In this document: piece by piece, positions 1-8,348 of the stretch
Numbering within the stretch: position 1 is the stretch's first letter
Layout: the number at the start of each line of letters is the position of its first letter
Source of the DNA: an uncultured cyanobacterium
Lineage (GTDB): Bacteria; Cyanobacteriota; Cyanobacteriia; Cyanobacteriales; Geitlerinemataceae
DNA length: 32,327 nt
Assembly: GCA_937121005.1 (NCBI GenBank)
Contig: CAKZKB010000568.1
Coordinates: 1-32,327, forward strand
Direction: 5' to 3'
Position numbers and translations under genes: made by a program
Notes under the pieces: generated by a model
Databases searched by the model: none
The model's input: only the letters and a program-made list of their open reading frames with translations
Told to the model about the DNA's origin: nothing

Positions 1-172
1 CAATGAGCGGGCCGATGGTAATATTGGGAACGAAGCGTCCGTCCATGACATCGACGTGAATCCAATCGGCTCCAGCGCGATCGACCGCCCGCACTTCGTC
101 ACCCAAGCGGCTGAAGTCCGCCGACAAAATCGACGGAGCGATAACAACGGGTTTTTGAGATTGCGTATTCAT
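1..172 (-). CDS. rpe: Ribulose-phosphate 3-epimerase, N-terminal part (cut by window edge)
   Basis: The first 57 codons are visible, starting at ATG 172-170; the gene runs off the left edge. The translation starts MNTQSQKPVVIAPSILSAD and continues with a segment ending HVDVMDGRFVPNITIGP. The APSILSADF strand and the HVDVMDG(R/H)FVPN segment, which holds the metal- and phosphate-binding residues at the start of the TIM barrel, are diagnostic of Rpe. The enzyme interconverts ribulose 5-phosphate and xylulose 5-phosphate in the Calvin-Benson cycle and the pentose phosphate pathway. It is divergent from the protease gene at 320, with about 150 bases between them. The family assignment is secure; only the length is unknown here. 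Confidence 0.95.
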   Translation of the reverse strand, partial: MNTQSQKPVVIAPSILSADFSRLGDEVRAVDRAGADWIHVDVMDGRFVPNITIGPLI

Positions 173-319
173 AATGTAAGGTTGTGTCCCCTGCGTTGTT
201 GTTAAGATCGACTTAACTTAGAAATCGACCATAGGAATTAATAAAATTTTAACAAACCATGGTCGATACATCGTCCTTTTTGTCCAGTTTGCGACCGATC
301 GCACCCGAACCGTAACCGC

Positions 320-1924
320 ATGAAGACCGCACGCACGTTTTCCCGACTCGCCACCGTTGCTAGCGCGATCGCCGCTACCGTTGGCATTCCCACGATCGCC
401 CTTTCCCTAAACCGCTCCATCAGCGAAGATGGTATCGATGCCCGTCGCCTGCACGAACCCCCCTACAACCTGCAAGGGACGAAAATCGGTATCGGCCAGG
501 TGGAGATCGGCCGTCCGGCCCAATTTGGCATCGACAAAGTGCCCGACGATCGCGGTACGAACCCGGCCGGAGTCTACTATCGCAACTTTCCCCCCAACAT
601 TGACAGCGACGTAGACTACCACGCGCACAACGTCGCCGGAGTCATGGTCAGTTCGGCCAAAGCGGTACGCGGCGTGGCCCCCGAAGCGCGACTCTACGCC
701 TCGGCCGCTGTCACCGAATTCGGCGAAAACCGCCAAGATCTCGAGTGTCTGGCGGCCCAGCACGTCGCCTTACAAAACGGCGATGACGTGCGAGCGATCA
801 ATTTTAGCTTCGGCGAGCCCCTGTGGCTAGATCCGCGTCCCAATGCGGTACTCGATGGTAACGCTTTACTGACTCAGTGTATCGACTGGTCGGCCCAAGA
901 GCATAACGTTCTTTATGTCATCGCTGGGAACCAAGGCCAGGGCGGCATTCCCATCCCTACGGATAACTATAACGGAGTTAACGTGGCTTTTAGCGAAGCC
1001 GTCGATGGCGTATTTCGGCGCGTCAACTCCGCCAACCTCAGCAGCACGTTTACTGGGGCCCAAAGTCGTCTCACTGGACAGGAGGGGAATATCGACGGAC
1101 GGCGAATGCTGACGCTGTTGGCTCCGGGTAGCAATGTAGAATTACTCAATGTCGATAATAGCGTCACCCGCAGTAGCGGCACGAGTTTCGCGGCTCCCCA
1201 CGTAGCGGGGACGGTGGCGTTAATACAGGAGTACGGCGATCGCGCTTTTCGGGAAGGACGGGACAATTGGAGTCTGGACTCGCGCCGCCACGAAGTCACC
1301 AAAGCAGTGTTACTCAACAGCGCCGACAAACTGGCAGATCCCGGCGATGGTTCCATTCAAGGGATGACGCGCACGGTTCTCGACAAGCAAGGGAAAACTT
1401 GGCTGGAGTCGGAAGCGCACCGCGATCGCGCTATTCCGTTTCACAATGACATGGGAACGGGTCACGTCAATGCGTATCGCGCTTACCAACAGTTTAGCGG
1501 CGGTCAGTGGAGTCCCGATGCTCCTGTGGCGGCGATCGGTTGGGATTACAATGTCGTGGAAGCGGACAACTATCGCGAGTATATTATCGATGACCAGTTG
1601 CAAGGGGGAAGTTACCTCACGGCGACGATCGCGTGGGATCGGTTGGTCGAACTCAACGATCGCAACAATAACGGTGTGTTCGACGAGGGAGAAACCTTCG
1701 ACGATGGCGGTTTAAACGATCTCAACATTTACTTGATGGAAGCGGACGAAACCAACACCGCCAACAGCGTGTGGTCGTCGGAAAGTCCCCTCGACAGTGC
1801 GGAACATTTGTTCTATCAAATTCCTGAAACCGGACGCTATAAAATCCGGGTGGAGTTTGCCAACCAGGTCAACGAACCGATGCAAAATTACGGCATTGCT
1901 TGGTGGGGAGTTCCGGTACAATAG
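320..1924 (+). CDS. Secreted subtilisin-like (S8) serine protease with Glu at the catalytic Asp position
   Basis: The protein has 534 residues. The N-terminus (about residues 1-30, basic then hydrophobic) looks like a signal peptide, so export is inferred. The peptidase domain spans about 50-390. His101 lies in HAHNVAG, aligned with HGTHVAG; Asn204 in VIAGNQG is the oxyanion Asn; Ser289 lies in GTSFAAPHVAG. The first triad position, normally D in DTG, reads VEIG, with Glu62 where Asp is expected. Residues about 400-534 form a beta-rich tail resembling a pre-peptidase C-terminal or P-like domain, with an acidic loop DRNNNGVFDEGE that looks calcium-binding. It is a single gene, divergent from rpe. 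The S8 family is clear; activity is uncertain because of Glu62. The substrate is unknown. Confidence 0.88.
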   Translation: MKTARTFSRLATVASAIAATVGIPTIALSLNRSISEDGIDARRLHEPPYNLQGTKIGIGQVEIGRPAQFGIDKVPDDRGTNPAGVYYRNFPPNIDSDVDYHAHNVAGVMVSSAKAVRGVAPEARLYASAAVTEFGENRQDLECLAAQHVALQNGDDVRAINFSFGEPLWLDPRPNAVLDGNALLTQCIDWSAQEHNVLYVIAGNQGQGGIPIPTDNYNGVNVAFSEAVDGVFRRVNSANLSSTFTGAQSRLTGQEGNIDGRRMLTLLAPGSNVELLNVDNSVTRSSGTSFAAPHVAGTVALIQEYGDRAFREGRDNWSLDSRRHEVTKAVLLNSADKLADPGDGSIQGMTRTVLDKQGKTWLESEAHRDRAIPFHNDMGTGHVNAYRAYQQFSGGQWSPDAPVAAIGWDYNVVEADNYREYIIDDQLQGGSYLTATIAWDRLVELNDRNNNGVFDEGETFDDGGLNDLNIYLMEADETNTANSVWSSESPLDSAEHLFYQIPETGRYKIRVEFANQVNEPMQNYGIAWWGVPVQ

Positions 1925-1933
1925 GCGATCGAT

Positions 1934-2983
1934 CTACCCGAGATCGGCTTTACCGCGACAAGCTGAATATTTGAACTCTGCGATCGTCGCTTCGTGGCTT
2001 TCTGGAGATGGTTGTCTAAATTCCCATTTTCCCGATGCCTCGGCGGCGATCGTAATATTTCCAGCACAAAGCCTGCGTTCTGTTAATCCTTTTTTCTGCA
2101 TTACTACACGTTCGCTTGCAGATTTAACGCACGTTCGAGTAACCTCAGTACAGATAAATTGTTCTAAACGTCGATCGTCGCTATTTTTCAAATCGCACAG
2201 CAGCGAAAATAGCTCTGGAACCACATGACCGTAATTATTCGTACTACCGACAGATAAAACAGCAATTTCCGCGTCGATTCGCTCTAACAAGGTTCTTAGA
2301 TCTTCTCCATTTTTGGGGTAAGCACCATGATGAGGAATTTTAACAACATTCGCATCGAGCTCGTTCGGCTCTAAAACTTCGCAGCACTCTCGCAGTCCAG
2401 CACCTTCGAGATCTCCCAAAAGCATCGCTGAGAAATTACCATAGTCAAGTCGAAGCACAAGAGATATTTCATTACCTTTGGCACGAGATTCTGCAAGATG
2501 TTTTTCAACAAAAAGAGATCCAGGATGTAAAATATTGATTGTTAAATCTCCCTCCTGGTATATTTTAGCGCCCCGCGATCCAGCGAGAAAACTTATCTTT
2601 CTCCTTCTCTCCCACTCATAAAGACGTTCTACAGCGTCTTTTAATCGATCTTGCTTTTCAGAAATGCCAACTTCACTTTTTTCTTTGTTTTTACTTAACT
2701 TTTCTACAGCGCATTTATATAACAAGTATGGTAAAAACAATTCACGGACTCCACGTTCAATCCAGTCCTCTAAAAAAAGAACTAGATCTTCCAGTTGGGG
2801 ACAATGATCCTTATGAGCATGAGTAATATAAATTCGATCGATATGTTTGCAATGGTTTTGTTGCAGCCATCTCTTGAGCCGACTTACGTTACCTATATCT
2901 ACAATGACAGTATTATTATCTTCAGCACAGATAACAATACTATCAGCATTACCAACGGCTAGAAATGTTACTTCACAAGTCAT
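1934..2983 (-). CDS. ComEC/Rec2-type metallo-beta-lactamase fold hydrolase
   Basis: The protein has 349 residues with no signal peptide or membrane segments. It carries the full metallo-beta-lactamase set: a first strand AVGNADSIVI (compare DVGQGDS of ComEC), Asp29 in VIVDIGN, the zinc motif H55-A-H57-K-D59-H60, a late strand pair ending in LLGD (Asp191), and PHHG (His218, His219). This order matches the soluble C-terminal domain of the DNA-uptake protein ComEC, here as a stand-alone protein. Metallohydrolases of this group can be nucleases or phosphodiesterases; the substrate here is unknown. The ATG at 2983 overlaps the end of the methyltransferase gene by 11 nt (ATGACTTGTGA), so the pair is probably translationally coupled. 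Base composition is AT-richer than the neighbours. Confidence 0.85.
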   Translation of the reverse strand: MTCEVTFLAVGNADSIVICAEDNNTVIVDIGNVSRLKRWLQQNHCKHIDRIYITHAHKDHCPQLEDLVLFLEDWIERGVRELFLPYLLYKCAVEKLSKNKEKSEVGISEKQDRLKDAVERLYEWERRRKISFLAGSRGAKIYQEGDLTINILHPGSLFVEKHLAESRAKGNEISLVLRLDYGNFSAMLLGDLEGAGLRECCEVLEPNELDANVVKIPHHGAYPKNGEDLRTLLERIDAEIAVLSVGSTNNYGHVVPELFSLLCDLKNSDDRRLEQFICTEVTRTCVKSASERVVMQKKGLTERRLCAGNITIAAEASGKWEFRQPSPESHEATIAEFKYSACRGKADLG

Positions 2984-5789
2984 AGTTTGACTTCCTTGGA
3001 TCGAGCTTCATGAGTTTTTCTTCGAGTTCTTCATAAGTTGAGTAAGGATAGGGTGTATGACGAAAATCTCGAAGTGCCCAGGGACGCTTAGATAATTCCT
3101 CAAATGTTTCAACATCTTGGCTTAATTGAGCCTTAAAAACCGTTCCATCAAGAGCCCATCCAGGCAATTCTGGTAAAATAGGCATCCATTTCTCTCGGTT
3201 TTCGTCCACCAAACCGTTTAGATACAGAAAAATTTTATCTCCTTCTTTAGAAATATCTAAGACTTGTCCAGAAACTGTCCAAGTTGGTTTCGTGCGTTCA
3301 TGTTTCCATGCTTTCAATTCTGGAGGAGTTCCTGTGCGACTAATTTCGATCCACTGTGGATTTCCATAAGACTCATTGACTAATGCCTCCAACCTCTCCC
3401 GTAGCGGATCGGGGCTTGGAATCGGATCGTGCCGAAAATCTCGCTCGACAATTTGACGAGTGACATCAATGATTTGTCTATCGATTTTTAAAGGTAACGG
3501 CAAATCACACAATGCTTGTCGAGTAAGTTCGCGGCTTTTACGTCCAATCATAGATAAATCATTACCTAGTTTGGATGTGAGAATTCCTAGTAACCATAAT
3601 TTTTGATCTCCATAGGTAAACTCAGCAAACTGTGTAGGAATATCACTATTCTCATAACCAGTCACACACTTTTCTGCTTCCTTGACAGGAAGAATACAAA
3701 AAACATGATGATTAGGGCAAAGTCCGATCGTATCAATTTGACAGGAAAGTGGAGACTCAGAGCTACGGTTTCCTGCATTACCTACCAAAAGTTTAGGAAC
3801 ATCAAATAGATGCTCGTTTTTGAAACAAGGCCTTTTGAGATATTTCTTGCCGTATCTTAACCATCGCTTATCTTCAGGCACACGGTTGGGATCGGCCCAC
3901 AATTTATTACGATCGTGCCACTGCATTTGCCAATAGCGCTTGCATTTTACGTTAACTGGACAGTCTTTAAGAGGCTGGTTCCAATCTGTGATTTTTCCCA
4001 GCGTAACGCCAGCAAAAACATAGAATAATTGCCCTAATAAAACTACAGGAACTTCAAGTAAAATTGGAGGTGCAGTTACCGATGACCAATCATCTGACTT
4101 TATTTTAGCTATCCATGAAGTTCCAGTGAAACCATTTTTTTGAACGTTGGACACAGCTTCTTGATTTTGAGAAAATACTGCTCTTGACATAACAGAAACA
4201 GTCATTTTAGGTTTTCCAACGATTCCTAGTACAATAGCTACAGCTTGCTTAGCTTTTATGCCTACTGTTTTTTCTGGAAATTGCAAAACTTCTAGAATTT
4301 GACAGCGATTGCTCATTAGCTGACGAGCTTTTAGGAATCCGTGACTTGTACCTGACAAGATAGATTGAGGCAAGACGAATGCAAATTGGGAATCATCTTC
4401 CAACCAATTTAGAGCCTGTTCTACAAATTTCGCAGCAATTTGCTTATCTCCTCGCTTGGCAAAAGGAGGGTTAGCAATCACTACGCGAGGTTTGAAGTAT
4501 AAGTTACCTCGGTTGAGATGATTGTAGTCTTGGCTATCAAATTTATTCGGGAAAGGCAAGATAGCATCTTGACTCAAGGATTCTCGAGCTAGAGTGTAAC
4601 GCAGTTCTGCAACTAAACGTGCGTTTTCATCTAGATCGTTTCCTACCACATGATTGGCCAAATAGTTGTTACGTTCATCAGGATTTTCGGGAAGGTCTTC
4701 CATTCCTGCCAGACGTGACGTAGCCGCTAGCAATAAGCTACCCGATCCGGCTGCGGGATCGAAAATAATTCTTTCTTCTGGACGAATTCGCTCTAGCGGC
4801 AATAATTCGAGGATTCGCTCGGCGATCGCGACTGGAGTATAATGCTGTTGCAGATCTCCCCAGTCCTTCCCATCTAACTTTGGTAATTCGCGAACTGCTT
4901 TTTCATATAACAGTCCTACGTCTTTGTGATTGACTAAAGCAAACGTAACGCGATCGCCAAGATGCACCGCTAAATGTTGTAAAATAACCTCGATCGCGTC
5001 ACGAGGTAAAAACTCTTCCATGCGAGGAATCGAGTGTTTGCTCTTTTGGAAAAATCCGTTCAGCCGCGATACAGTCCGATCGAGTAACTGACGAGGATCG
5101 TTTGTCGCAAACGGATCGGTGGAACTTTTAGGGAAAAAACCTTTGTCCTCCAAAATTCGAGCCGCCAAATATGCGATCGCCACTCGAATAATGTATCCTT
5201 CAACGACACTACGATTTTTCAGCTTCTTAGGTAAGCGATCGAGAGCCGACTGAATCGCACTTTGAAATGCTTTATCTAGCATCTCTCTCTGACGCATCAA
5301 AAAGGAGAAACTGCGGACAGAGAGAGATGCTTCCAAATCGGCTAGGGAAACCTGACCCGTCCGAAATTTGGACAGTGCTTTTGGCGAAAATAGATCGCTT
5401 TTCGGCGAACTGAGTTCTGATGCCAAATTTTCCGGCTCGATCTCGACTTCTTCTCGTCGATCGCGCCGATCGTAATACTGAAGATAGTAACGCTCGTCAG
5501 TTGCAATCAGATGACCTCGAACCGGCAACTCTTGTAGCTGTTTTTGATACTGCCGAACTTCTTCTAGTTTAGGAACATATTGGACAAAAAAAGCTAAATT
5601 GGTAGCAGTAGGACGCAGACCCTTGTCTGTCCATAAGGCATCGATCGCGATCGGTTCGCCATCCCCTTTTCCCGTAGGGACGCGCACCTTCCGATGTGGA
5701 TCCATGTTCCACATCTCGCTGGCTGTGTCGATCGCGCACTCTAGCAGTTTAGACACCTGAGAGATCTCTAGCGTATATTGACCCTTCAA
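2973..5789 (-). CDS. N6-adenine DNA methyltransferase (HsdM/type IIG-like, no nuclease domain seen)
   Basis: The protein has up to 938 residues. An N-terminal region (1-300) of unclear family precedes the methylase core: HYTPVAIAERIL near 315, SAM motif I DPAAGSG at 344-350, and catalytic NPPF at 440-443, the gamma-class N6-adenine signature. Residues about 580-790 resemble a target-recognition domain, ending in a segment like LGILTSKLGNDLSMIGRKS followed by DLPLP. A C-terminal domain of about 130 residues is unassigned. I see no PD-(D/E)XK or HsdR-like nuclease motif. The open frame begins at TTG 5789 directly after a TGA. TATACT at 5793-5798 reads as a -10 box whose +1 would fall at or inside this start, so an internal start (for example ATG at codon 27) is possible. 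It shares an 11-nt overlap with the metallohydrolase gene downstream. Confidence 0.85.
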   Translation of the reverse strand: MKGQYTLEISQVSKLLECAIDTASEMWNMDPHRKVRVPTGKGDGEPIAIDALWTDKGLRPTATNLAFFVQYVPKLEEVRQYQKQLQELPVRGHLIATDERYYLQYYDRRDRREEVEIEPENLASELSSPKSDLFSPKALSKFRTGQVSLADLEASLSVRSFSFLMRQREMLDKAFQSAIQSALDRLPKKLKNRSVVEGYIIRVAIAYLAARILEDKGFFPKSSTDPFATNDPRQLLDRTVSRLNGFFQKSKHSIPRMEEFLPRDAIEVILQHLAVHLGDRVTFALVNHKDVGLLYEKAVRELPKLDGKDWGDLQQHYTPVAIAERILELLPLERIRPEERIIFDPAAGSGSLLLAATSRLAGMEDLPENPDERNNYLANHVVGNDLDENARLVAELRYTLARESLSQDAILPFPNKFDSQDYNHLNRGNLYFKPRVVIANPPFAKRGDKQIAAKFVEQALNWLEDDSQFAFVLPQSILSGTSHGFLKARQLMSNRCQILEVLQFPEKTVGIKAKQAVAIVLGIVGKPKMTVSVMSRAVFSQNQEAVSNVQKNGFTGTSWIAKIKSDDWSSVTAPPILLEVPVVLLGQLFYVFAGVTLGKITDWNQPLKDCPVNVKCKRYWQMQWHDRNKLWADPNRVPEDKRWLRYGKKYLKRPCFKNEHLFDVPKLLVGNAGNRSSESPLSCQIDTIGLCPNHHVFCILPVKEAEKCVTGYENSDIPTQFAEFTYGDQKLWLLGILTSKLGNDLSMIGRKSRELTRQALCDLPLPLKIDRQIIDVTRQIVERDFRHDPIPSPDPLRERLEALVNESYGNPQWIEISRTGTPPELKAWKHERTKPTWTVSGQVLDISKEGDKIFLYLNGLVDENREKWMPILPELPGWALDGTVFKAQLSQDVETFEELSKRPWALRDFRHTPYPYSTYEELEEKLMKLDPRKSNYDL

Positions 5790-5983
5790 TCAAGTATACC
5801 AATGAGATGGCATCTTGGTTGACATTGTTACAGAGATTTATCATCATAACTGTCCCGATCGCATTTGTAAAATCCCTTTAGGTCACGCTCTTGGATCCGT
5901 AATGAACCCCACTCCCGACGCACGCCAGTACCCACCCACCAACCAATGTCGTTAAAGCCTTAATCCTCAGACGAATATTATCA

Positions 5984-6295
5984 TCATTCCACAAACCATT
6001 CCGAAGCCCGGCCGCCCAAATCCAAGACGATCGTCACCGCTTTCCCCAACCGAGGTCGATCGCAGGTTTCCCGAATGTAGTCCCGAACGCGATCGTCTTC
6101 TCCCCACCCGTTCAAATACGTCGCCACCGCCTCCAAGCGATCGCGGTACTCTCCTGGGGACAACGGAAACGAAGCCTGTTCTAGATACCGCCACATGACC
6201 TGTAACAAGACGCGATCGCCCCGCCGCCGCAGTTGCACGTCGTAGGAGTATCCCCACTTGTCGAGGAGGAGTTGGTGTAGCTCGGGGCCAGTCAT
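5984..6295 (-). CDS. DUF3067 family protein
   Basis: The protein has 103 residues, beginning MTGPELHQLLLDKWGYSYDV and ending in a strand-rich RPRLGKAVTIVLDLGGRAS. These blocks, including LQVMWRYLEQASFPLS and the PRLGKAV element, match the small conserved DUF3067 family of cyanobacteria and plastids as I remember it. There is no signal peptide or membrane segment. The biochemical role is unknown to me. The gene is divergent from petC, with 237 bases between them; recurrent placement near petC-petA would hint at a link to the cytochrome b6f complex, but that is inference. An overlapping 96-residue frame on the same strand is a shadow. Confidence 0.85.
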   Translation of the reverse strand: MTGPELHQLLLDKWGYSYDVQLRRRGDRVLLQVMWRYLEQASFPLSPGEYRDRLEAVATYLNGWGEDDRVRDYIRETCDRPRLGKAVTIVLDLGGRASEWFVE

Positions 6296-6298
6296 ATC

Positions 6299-6330
6299 AA
6301 TTTTGGATTTTGGATTTTCGATTTTGGATT
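6299..6330. repeat. Heptanucleotide tandem repeat, 4 units (STRR-like)
   Basis: Four consecutive units of the pattern ATTTTGG/ATTTTCG make a 32-nt AT-rich tract starting four bases upstream of the DUF3067 start codon. Copies of exactly the same length and unit count lie at 7075-7106 and 9853-9884. Short tandemly repeated heptanucleotides are a known feature of cyanobacterial genomes. Confidence 0.85.
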
Positions 6331-6532
6331 AAGTATCGGGCTAAGTTCCAAGGCTGGGAAAGCGCGAAGCGGTTCCCCTTATCCCGCATGAAGTCGGGGG
6401 TCTGTATCGGCAACCGTCTCAGTGCGCAATCTCATCTTCTTTACATTTCTTCACAAAGCGATACGAGCCGCCATGATTAAATTAACCTATACATGGCCAT
6501 TGATTCCCATCGAGATTCGATAAGTAGCACTC

Positions 6533-7072
6533 ATGACTCAAATGTCGAGCCAGTCGGATGTCCCCGGAATGGGGCGACGGCAGTTTATGAACTTCCTGAC
6601 CTTCGGAGCCTGCACGGGAGTTGCCCTGGGAGCGCTCTACCCCGTCGTCAAATACTTCATTCCCCCCTCTGCGGGTGGTGGCGGCTCGGGTATTACCGCC
6701 AAAGACGCTCTCGGTAACGATGTCGTCGCCAGCGAATTCTTAGGAGAACACAACGCCGGCGATCGCGTTTTGACCCAAGGGTTCAAAGGCGATCCCACCT
6801 ATGTCATCGTCGAAGACAGTGGCGAACTTGCCAACTACGGCTTGAACGCCGTCTGCACCCACCTCGGCTGCGTCGTTCCTTGGAACGCGGGGGCCGACAA
6901 ATTTATCTGTCCCTGTCACGGTTCCCAGTACAACAAAGAAGGTAAAGTCGTCCGCGGCCCCGCACCGCTTTCCTTGGCCTTGGTGCACCTCGAAGTCCAA
7001 GACGACAAAGTGACCTTCCAGAAATGGGACGAAACCGACTTCCGCACCGGGAAAGAACCCTGGTGGACGTAA
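6533..7072 (+). CDS. petC: Cytochrome b6f complex Rieske iron-sulfur subunit
   Basis: The protein has 179 residues. It passes electrons from plastoquinol to cytochrome f in the thylakoid b6f complex. The N-terminus carries a twin-arginine motif (GRRQFMNFLTFG) running into a single membrane anchor at about 20-42, followed by a glycine-rich hinge (PPSAGGGGSG) that lets the head domain swing. The 2Fe-2S ligands are Cys108 and His110 in CTHLGC and Cys126 and His129 in CPCHGS; Cys113 and Cys128 form the conserved disulfide. The ATG at 6533 gives MTQMSSQ, the usual cyanobacterial start; ATG 6542 is an in-frame alternative. No strong Shine-Dalgarno is seen. petA follows after 92 bases on the same strand, the classic petC-petA operon. 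Confidence 0.98.
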   Translation: MTQMSSQSDVPGMGRRQFMNFLTFGACTGVALGALYPVVKYFIPPSAGGGGSGITAKDALGNDVVASEFLGEHNAGDRVLTQGFKGDPTYVIVEDSGELANYGLNAVCTHLGCVVPWNAGADKFICPCHGSQYNKEGKVVRGPAPLSLALVHLEVQDDKVTFQKWDETDFRTGKEPWWT

Positions 7073-7074
7073 TC

Positions 7075-7106
7075 AATTTTAGATTTTAGATTTTGGATTT
7101 TAGATT
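7075..7106. repeat. Heptanucleotide tandem repeat, 4 units (STRR-like)
   Basis: A 32-nt run of four heptamers of the form ATTTTAG/ATTTTGG begins three bases after the petC stop codon, inside the petC-petA intergenic spacer, so it should be transcribed with the operon. It is closely related to the tract at 6299-6330, including the preceding ATC. Confidence 0.85.
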
Positions 7107-7164
7107 GGCTGTTCCATCCATCCAAAATCGCTTTATTCCCTTCAAGAGAGACAACTTCGCACCG

Positions 7165-8145
7165 ATGAAAACCCCGAGTCTATTGAATCGTTGGTGGCGG
7201 ACGATCGCGCAAGGATTGAGTATTACGATCGTCGCGATCGCCCTATTTTTTGCCAGCGATATTGCCTTCCCTCAAAGCGCTGCCGCCTATCCGTTTTGGG
7301 CGCAACAAACCGCTCCAGAAACCCCTCGCGAAGCTACCGGACGCATCGTTTGCGCCAACTGTCACCTAGCGGAAAAACCCGTCAAAGTGGAAGTTCCGCA
7401 GTCGGTGCTCCCCGATACGGTATTTAAAGCCGTCGTTGAAATTCCTTACGATACCAGCGTCCAACAAGTGCTCGGCGATGGTAGCAAAGGCCCCCTAAAC
7501 GTGGGAGCCGTATTAATGTTGCCCGAAGGCTTTAAAATTGCCCCGGCCGATCGCATCTCCGACGCACTACAAGAAGAAGTCGGCGATGTCTTCTACCAAA
7601 ACTACAAAGAAGGTCAGGATAACGTGATTATCGTCGGCCCCTTACCCGGCGAAGAATATCAAGAAATCGTTTTCCCGATCCTCTCTCCCGATCCAGCAAC
7701 CGACTCCGATATCCACTACGGTAAATACTCCGTGCACGTGGGTGGAAACCGAGGTCGCGGTCAAATTTATCCCACCGGACAAAACAGCAACAACGTCGCT
7801 TACAAATCCACCGCGACGGGTAAAGTTGCTACCATCAAACAAGTGGAGTCGGGTGGCTACGAAGTGACGATCGAGACTCCCGAAGGCGATACCACCGTCG
7901 AAACCATCCCCGCCGGGCCAGAATTGACGATCGCCGAAGGACAAGAAGTCAGTGCTGGAGATGCCCTCACTGCCGATCCGAATGTGGGCGGTTTCGGTCA
8001 AAAAGATACCGAAATTGTCTTGCAAAGTTCGGGACGCATCAAAGGTTTGCTCGCCTTCTTCGCCTTAGTCATCGTGGCGCAAATCTTCCTCGTTCTCAAG
8101 AAGAAACAAGTCGAGAAGGTGCAAGCTGCCGAGATGAATTTTTAG
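7165..8145 (+). CDS. petA: Cytochrome f (apocytochrome f precursor)
   Basis: The protein has 326 residues from ATG 7165. The frame is open upstream to 7093, but the 7165 start gives a normal signal peptide (hydrophobic about 15-30, AAA before the cut). The mature protein would start at Tyr42 (YPFWAQQ), whose amino group is the sixth heme ligand. The covalent heme site is CANCH (Cys63, Cys66, His67). A large beta-sheet domain follows, then a small domain, and a single C-terminal membrane anchor in GRIKGLLAFFALVIVAQIF ending with KKKQVEKVQ. It accepts electrons from the Rieske protein and passes them to plastocyanin or cytochrome c6 in the thylakoid lumen. It is cotranscribed with petC by position. 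Confidence 0.98.
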   Translation: MKTPSLLNRWWRTIAQGLSITIVAIALFFASDIAFPQSAAAYPFWAQQTAPETPREATGRIVCANCHLAEKPVKVEVPQSVLPDTVFKAVVEIPYDTSVQQVLGDGSKGPLNVGAVLMLPEGFKIAPADRISDALQEEVGDVFYQNYKEGQDNVIIVGPLPGEEYQEIVFPILSPDPATDSDIHYGKYSVHVGGNRGRGQIYPTGQNSNNVAYKSTATGKVATIKQVESGGYEVTIETPEGDTTVETIPAGPELTIAEGQEVSAGDALTADPNVGGFGQKDTEIVLQSSGRIKGLLAFFALVIVAQIFLVLKKKQVEKVQAAEMNF

Positions 8146-8177
8146 GTTGGTAATGGGTGATTAGATAGTGTGTTTCT

Positions 8178-8290
8178 TCCCTCGTAGCGTTCCTCATGGA
8201 GCGCTACGAACTGTGGGAGGCTACGCCTCCAAAATACACGAGGCAGAGCCTCTAGAATAGCATTCCCCGGCAGAGCCAGGGAACGAGGGG
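8178..8290. repeat. Nested multi-hairpin dispersed repeat (~113 bp)
   Basis: The outer arms (CCCTCG...GTTCC at 8179-8193 and GGGAACGAGGG at 8279-8289) are inverted. Inside are four smaller hairpins: TCGTAGCG/CGCTACGA, GGAGGC-TAC-GCCTCC, GAGGC-AGA-GCCTC, and TTCCC with GGGAA around a GGCAGAGCC core. It fills most of the space between petA and the next gene. A shortened relative is at 21834-21863. Such a structure could act as a transcript end or stabiliser. Confidence 0.7.
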
Positions 8291-8348
8291 ATGCTCGTCA
8301 ATTGTGTTTTATTGATGCGTTGTTTGTTGTTGCGTTGATGCGTTGAAA

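Noticed and set aside
1797..2228. 143-codon plus-strand frame spanning the end of the protease and the metallohydrolase 3' end
   Set aside because: It overlaps both genes on the wrong frame or strand and is rich in Ser/Arg with no family character.
5819..5847. TTGACA on the plus strand as a -35 box before DUF3067/petC
   Set aside because: There is no good -10 at 17 bases, and the nearest genes downstream on the plus strand are 700 bases away.
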